Below, one piece after another: positions 60,410 to 64,000 of a DNA stretch of 64,000 nucleotides. The number at the start of each line of letters is the position of its first letter. Positions within the stretch are counted from its first letter, which is position 1. The notes below the pieces were generated by a model. It was not told the DNA's origin, did no database searches, and was given only the letters and a program-made list of their open reading frames with translations. The DNA comes from Gracilinema caldarium DSM 7334 (GTDB lineage: Bacteria > Spirochaetota > Spirochaetia > Treponematales > Breznakiellaceae), in assembly GCF_000219725.1 (NCBI RefSeq), contig NC_015732.1:2672972-2736971 (forward strand), given 5' to 3'. Made by a program: the position numbers and the translations under genes.

Positions 60410-62080
60410 TCATTCCGGAACTATCCCCTGCTCTGCCAAAAGCTTCAGGGACAGATCCCGCAGTTTATATTTCTGAATCTTCCCGCTGGCGGTCATAGGG
60501 TATTCCTTTACAAAAAAGACATAGCGTGGGATTTTATGCCGGGAGATTTTACCCCTGCAGTAATCCCGGACATCAGCCTCATCCATGGAAACCCCATCTT
60601 TTAATATGATGAAGGCCCCAACCTCTTCGCCATACTTTTTGCTCGGAACCCCCACCACCTGCACATCCTTAATGCCTTCCATATTATACAGGAATTCCTC
60701 AATTTCCCGGGGATACACATTTTCACCGCCTCGGATAATCATATCCTTGATGCGACCGGTAATGCGGAAATAGCCCTGGGCATCGATGGTTCCCAGGTCC
60801 CCCGAATGGAGCCATCCATCAGCATCGATGGTTCGGGCGGTTTCTTCAGGCTTATTATAGTAGCCCCGCATCACATTATAGCCCCGGCAACATACCTCGC
60901 CCTGCACATCGGGAGGACAATCTTTACCTGTCTCAGGGTCCACAATTTTCACCTCTACCCCAGGAAGAGGACGCCCGACAGAAGCAACCTTCATCTCAAA
61001 GGGATCCTCCGGTGTAGTCTGGGTCATAACCGGTGAAGATTCGGTAAGCCCGTAAGCAATGGTGATATCCTTGCAATGCATATCACTGATAACCCGTTTC
61101 ATCACATCCGTAGGACAGGGGGCCCCTGCCATAATCCCCGTCCTGAGAGATGAGGTATCAAAGAGCGAGAACATCGGGTGGTTCAATTCAGCAATAAACA
61201 TGGTAGGCACCCCATACAGGGCGGTACACCGCTCATTCTGTACCGATGCAAGCACCAGAAGGGGATCGAAACTTTCAAGCATAACGAGGGTCCCCCCATG
61301 GGTCAGGGTTCCTAACACTGCCATTACACAGCCAAAACAATGGAACAGCGGTACGGGCACACAGAGCCGTTCATCAGGACCAAAACGCTGGCTTTCAGCC
61401 ACAAAATACCCGTTATTCAGGATGTTCCGGTGGGTCAGCATGACCCCCTTGGGGAACCCGGTCGTCCCGGAGGTATACTGCATATTGATGACATCCTGGC
61501 AGGTGAGTTCCTTTTTCGCTGCTTCTAAAAGACCATCTTCTATATGGGTGCCTAGGAGGAGAAGCTCACTGGTATTGTACATCCCCCGGTGTTTTTCCTG
61601 GCCAATAAAAATCACATGCTTCAGGAAGGGGAAACGCTCGCTCTGCAAATACCCCCGTTCACTATGGCGAAGTTCCGGGATAAGCTCGTACACCATGGCC
61701 ACATAATCGCTGTCCCGCCAGCCATCGATAAGCGTCAGGGCAGTTAAATCAGCCTGTTTCACCAGGTATTCCAGCTCTGCAGTCCGGTAGTTTGTATTGA
61801 TGGTTACCAGCACCACCCCGATTTTTGCAGTGGCAAACATAAAGGTAAGCCAGTCGGGCACATTAGTTGCCCAAATTCCCAGATGATCCCCTTTCTTAAG
61901 ACCAATAGCGAGCAGTCCCTTAGCCAGAGCATTAACCCGGTCATTAAATTGGCTATAGGTAAAACGGAGATTCCGGTCCGCATAAACTACAAATTCCTTA
62001 TCAGGATGAGCCAGGGTCTGTTCTTCCAGAACTTGCCCCAGGGTTTTCTCTAATAGAATGATTAGAGGTTGTTGTGACAT
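60410..62080 (-). CDS. AMP-forming acyl-CoA synthetase
   Basis: A 556-residue ANL-superfamily adenylating enzyme. The P-loop [19 protein letters not shown], the YGLTESSPV motif, [12 protein letters not shown], the hinge [23 protein letters not shown] and the catalytic Lys in [12 protein letters not shown] are all intact. It activates a fatty or other carboxylic acid and transfers it to CoA; the chain length is not predictable. AAGGA lies seven bases before ATG 62080; TTG 62086 is an alternative. It is 12 bases downstream of the XRE-cupin regulator, which probably controls the pair. Confidence 0.93.
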   Translation of the reverse strand: MSQQPLIILLEKTLGQVLEEQTLAHPDKEFVVYADRNLRFTYSQFNDRVNALAKGLLAIGLKKGDHLGIWATNVPDWLTFMFATAKIGVVLVTINTNYRTAELEYLVKQADLTALTLIDGWRDSDYVAMVYELIPELRHSERGYLQSERFPFLKHVIFIGQEKHRGMYNTSELLLLGTHIEDGLLEAAKKELTCQDVINMQYTSGTTGFPKGVMLTHRNILNNGYFVAESQRFGPDERLCVPVPLFHCFGCVMAVLGTLTHGGTLVMLESFDPLLVLASVQNERCTALYGVPTMFIAELNHPMFSLFDTSSLRTGIMAGAPCPTDVMKRVISDMHCKDITIAYGLTESSPVMTQTTPEDPFEMKVASVGRPLPGVEVKIVDPETGKDCPPDVQGEVCCRGYNVMRGYYNKPEETARTIDADGWLHSGDLGTIDAQGYFRITGRIKDMIIRGGENVYPREIEEFLYNMEGIKDVQVVGVPSKKYGEEVGAFIILKDGVSMDEADVRDYCRGKISRHKIPRYVFFVKEYPMTASGKIQKYKLRDLSLKLLAEQGIVPE

Positions 62081-62092
62081 GGACAATTCCTT

Positions 62093-62665
62093 TTAATAGG
62101 GAGTATACACAACAGCTAGAATCCGGGCCTCGCCCGCGGTACTGTGGACATGATGTTCCACAATGGAATCCAGATAGATCGAATCCCCCTCATGAAGCAC
62201 ATAGGTCTCCTTCCCATAAAAAACTTCCACGGCTCCCGTGAGTACATAGATAAATTCCTCACCTTCATGAGAAGAGGTATGGACATCCTCTGATGAGGAA
62301 CCGTGAATATCGATAATAAATGGCTCCATATGGCGGCCTGCCTTGTTATGAGCCAGGGAATAAAAATCCAGATCACTGGAAACTGCACCGGTACGCCCCG
62401 CAAAACGCACCGCTGGAACCTGAGCATCGGCCCTGGTAATAACAGGACCGAGGGAATCCACATCATCAAGAAAGGTTCCCAATCGGACCCCTAAGACCCG
62501 GGCAATTTTGATGAGGGGTGCCAGAGACGGGGGCAACTGATTCTGTTCCAGAGCTGCAACCAGATCCGGATGCAGTCCTGCCCGCTCAGCCAGATCGGCC
62601 ACACTGATTTTTCGAGATTCCCGCACAGTTCGTATTCGCTTACCAACGTTCGTAAAATCAGACAT
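62093..62665 (-). CDS. XRE-family regulator with C-terminal cupin domain
   Basis: A 190-residue protein. An N-terminal helix-turn-helix of the Cro/C1 type (ISVADLAERAGLHPDLVAALEQNQ, residues about 20-45) is joined to a cupin_2 domain (SHEGEEFIYVLTGAVEVFYG, then HEGDSIYLDSIVEHHV). The cupin metal ligands His, Glu and His are present. Such proteins sense a small molecule and control the adjoining catabolic gene, here the acyl-CoA synthetase. It is first in the operon and divergent from the outer-membrane protein gene, 116 bases away. Confidence 0.9.
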   Translation of the reverse strand: MSDFTNVGKRIRTVRESRKISVADLAERAGLHPDLVAALEQNQLPPSLAPLIKIARVLGVRLGTFLDDVDSLGPVITRADAQVPAVRFAGRTGAVSSDLDFYSLAHNKAGRHMEPFIIDIHGSSSEDVHTSSHEGEEFIYVLTGAVEVFYGKETYVLHEGDSIYLDSIVEHHVHSTAGEARILAVVYTPY

Positions 62666-62745
62666 ATTTCACCATCCTTACCCTACTACAAATCTTAACA
62701 GATATATAGAAATAGAGTAAGCATACCATAATAAAAAGGATAAAC

Positions 62746-62775
62746 TTGACGTTAACTATAAGAATTTCATATTCT
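62746..62775 (+). promoter_or_regulatory. Promoter of the POTRA protein gene, leaderless layout
   Basis: TTGACG (62746-62751), an 18-nt spacer and TATTCT (62770-62775), then AACAAT and ATG. Confidence 0.55.
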
Positions 62776-62781
62776 AACAAT

Positions 62782-64000
62782 ATGAAATCACAGAACTTAA
62801 TAAAACTAGTAAAACCAGTCATTATCGTTTTTTATCTTCTTTTCGTATGTTTAATCTTTGCAGAAACAACTACAACCATTACAGACATTGAAGTACAAGG
62901 GCTGAAACGAACCAACCCAATAGTGGTAAAAAATCTGTTAAAGGCCTATATCAATAGAGATGCAGATAAAATCAACACTGATGAAATTATTGCACTTCTC
63001 GTTGCTACAGGTATTTTTGAAAATGTTACTGTTTCTGTTAAAGAAAACACCAACCAAACAGTATTGTTCATCAGTTTGGAAGAAAAATGGTCCATCATTC
63101 CATTACCACTTGTTTCTATAAAATCAGATAGTTATGTATTTGGATTAGGTTTCTTTGATGCTAACGCCTTTGGCCTTAATCATAAACTCTTTTCTTCCGC
63201 AAGTGTATCATCAAAGGGACCATCGATTGCCCTAGGATATATTATTAACTCTTTATGGCAAAGCAAATGGGACGGTGTATTTTCTATTTCCTATGCAACA
63301 AAAGATGAGACCTTCACTGATGTCTATGAGCATGAAATTAGTACATCCGATATTACCTCATTTTCCGCAACAATAAGCGGAAACTATTCTATTTTGAATA
63401 TATTGAAATGGGATTTTGGTTTTGAATATCAAACTAAATCATATACTGATGAACAAGATACAGATCTCACTAGCCTAGGACTACAAACAGGCATAACTTT
63501 ACAATCAAATGCTCATTGGAATGGTGTATTTCTTACAATGTCTGGAGTCCAGTTCTATTACACCTGGTATTATGGCATAGAAGGGCCATCCTATGGGGTA
63601 TTTTTAACAAAGGGATCCTACGAAACGGCACCAGTAAAAAACCTTAAACTTTCATTTAGAAGTGTTGGATTGTGGGGCCCCCAAACACCACAACTAGCAG
63701 AAATAGGAGCTAACAAACTTGGCTTAATCATACTTCCTGATACCTATACTGTTTATACTATGGCAACCTTTAGATCCGGTCTTGAACTAAAACTTTTTTC
63801 ATCTGGAATAGTAACCTTTGCAGGTTTAGCACATTATCATATAGGTTATTCAGAGGGCTCTCGAACAGAGCCCCATATTGATTATGGACCATCCTTTGGT
63901 TTACGACTCTATCTTGCAAAGGTAGCTTTACCTGCCATGGACATAAATATCGCTTATAACCAGACTACCGGCCTTTACCAGGCCAGTTTTTCTATTGGAA
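62782..64000 (+). CDS. POTRA-containing outer-membrane protein, BamA/TamA-like (3' end outside window)
   Basis: The frame is open from ATG 62782 to the end of the window, 406 codons. An N-terminal signal peptide (hydrophobic IIVFYLLFVCLIFAE) precedes a single POTRA-like domain (ITDIEVQGLKRTNPIVVKNLL, then LVATGIFENVTVSV and VLFISLEEKW). Then come repeated aromatic-rich beta strands (FGLGFFDANAFGLNHKLF, YIINSLWQSKWDG), as in the Omp85 barrel. With one POTRA it differs from the essential BamA, which has five. The role is unknown but probably in outer-membrane assembly or secretion. The ATG is 6 nt from the -10, without an SD. Confidence 0.78.
   Translation, partial: MKSQNLIKLVKPVIIVFYLLFVCLIFAETTTTITDIEVQGLKRTNPIVVKNLLKAYINRDADKINTDEIIALLVATGIFENVTVSVKENTNQTVLFISLEEKWSIIPLPLVSIKSDSYVFGLGFFDANAFGLNHKLFSSASVSSKGPSIALGYIINSLWQSKWDGVFSISYATKDETFTDVYEHEISTSDITSFSATISGNYSILNILKWDFGFEYQTKSYTDEQDTDLTSLGLQTGITLQSNAHWNGVFLTMSGVQFYYTWYYGIEGPSYGVFLTKGSYETAPVKNLKLSFRSVGLWGPQTPQLAEIGANKLGLIILPDTYTVYTMATFRSGLELKLFSSGIVTFAGLAHYHIGYSEGSRTEPHIDYGPSFGLRLYLAKVALPAMDINIAYNQTTGLYQASFSIG

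Overview
The window looks like the chromosome of a free-living or gut-type spirochaete of the Treponema/Spirochaeta group. This placement rests on gene content and is an inference: GTP-dependent PEP carboxykinase, several lipoproteins and chemoreceptors, a one-chain PurL, a threonyl-tRNA synthetase without a TGS domain, and a sensory [FeFe]-hydrogenase/chemoreceptor fusion. No rRNA, tRNA, CRISPR array, prophage or intact insertion sequence was seen.

Layout. 1-10.5 kb: the end of an aminotransferase, a solute-binding lipoprotein, pckG, a minus-strand ychF/HD-hydrolase/cNMP-domain cluster, an Rpn-type nuclease, ilvE and an outer-membrane barrel protein. 10.7-15.5 kb: a T-box leader and thrS, then an accessory patch made of inverted-repeat elements, a second Rpn nuclease and a hicBA toxin-antitoxin pair lying between two near-identical repeats. 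15.5-34.1 kb: purL, a Cache chemoreceptor, nadE-capA, a 7TM hybrid histidine kinase, an SDF-family transporter, tex-rsmG and an acetyltransferase. 34.1-40.3 kb: the hydrogenase-chemoreceptor fusion, a decayed GH105 hydrolase, an exported acetolactate decarboxylase, and a secreted Cache protein with its neighbouring chemoreceptor. 40.3-47.9 kb: a guanine riboswitch followed by purCFMNHD. 47.9-57.4 kb: a TetR regulator, an LplABC-type sugar importer, a heterodimeric ABC exporter preceded by a short SD-led ORF and an intrinsic terminator, and a membrane protein whose promoter carries the same operator as tetR. 57.4-64 kb: a ligand-binding lipoprotein with a HisKA_2 sensor kinase, an acyl-CoA synthetase with an XRE-cupin regulator, and the start of a POTRA/outer-membrane protein.

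The genes support purine synthesis under guanine control, carbohydrate and organic-acid metabolism, and a large sensory repertoire. Three themes recur. First, many promoters have their -10 element only 6-9 nt before the ATG, implying leaderless or nearly leaderless mRNAs. Second, PurL, PurH and RsmG carry in-frame low-complexity inserts just before conserved catalytic or cofactor motifs. Third, regulation by RNA structure is frequent: a T-box, a guanine riboswitch, a leader-ORF attenuator candidate and intercistronic hairpins.
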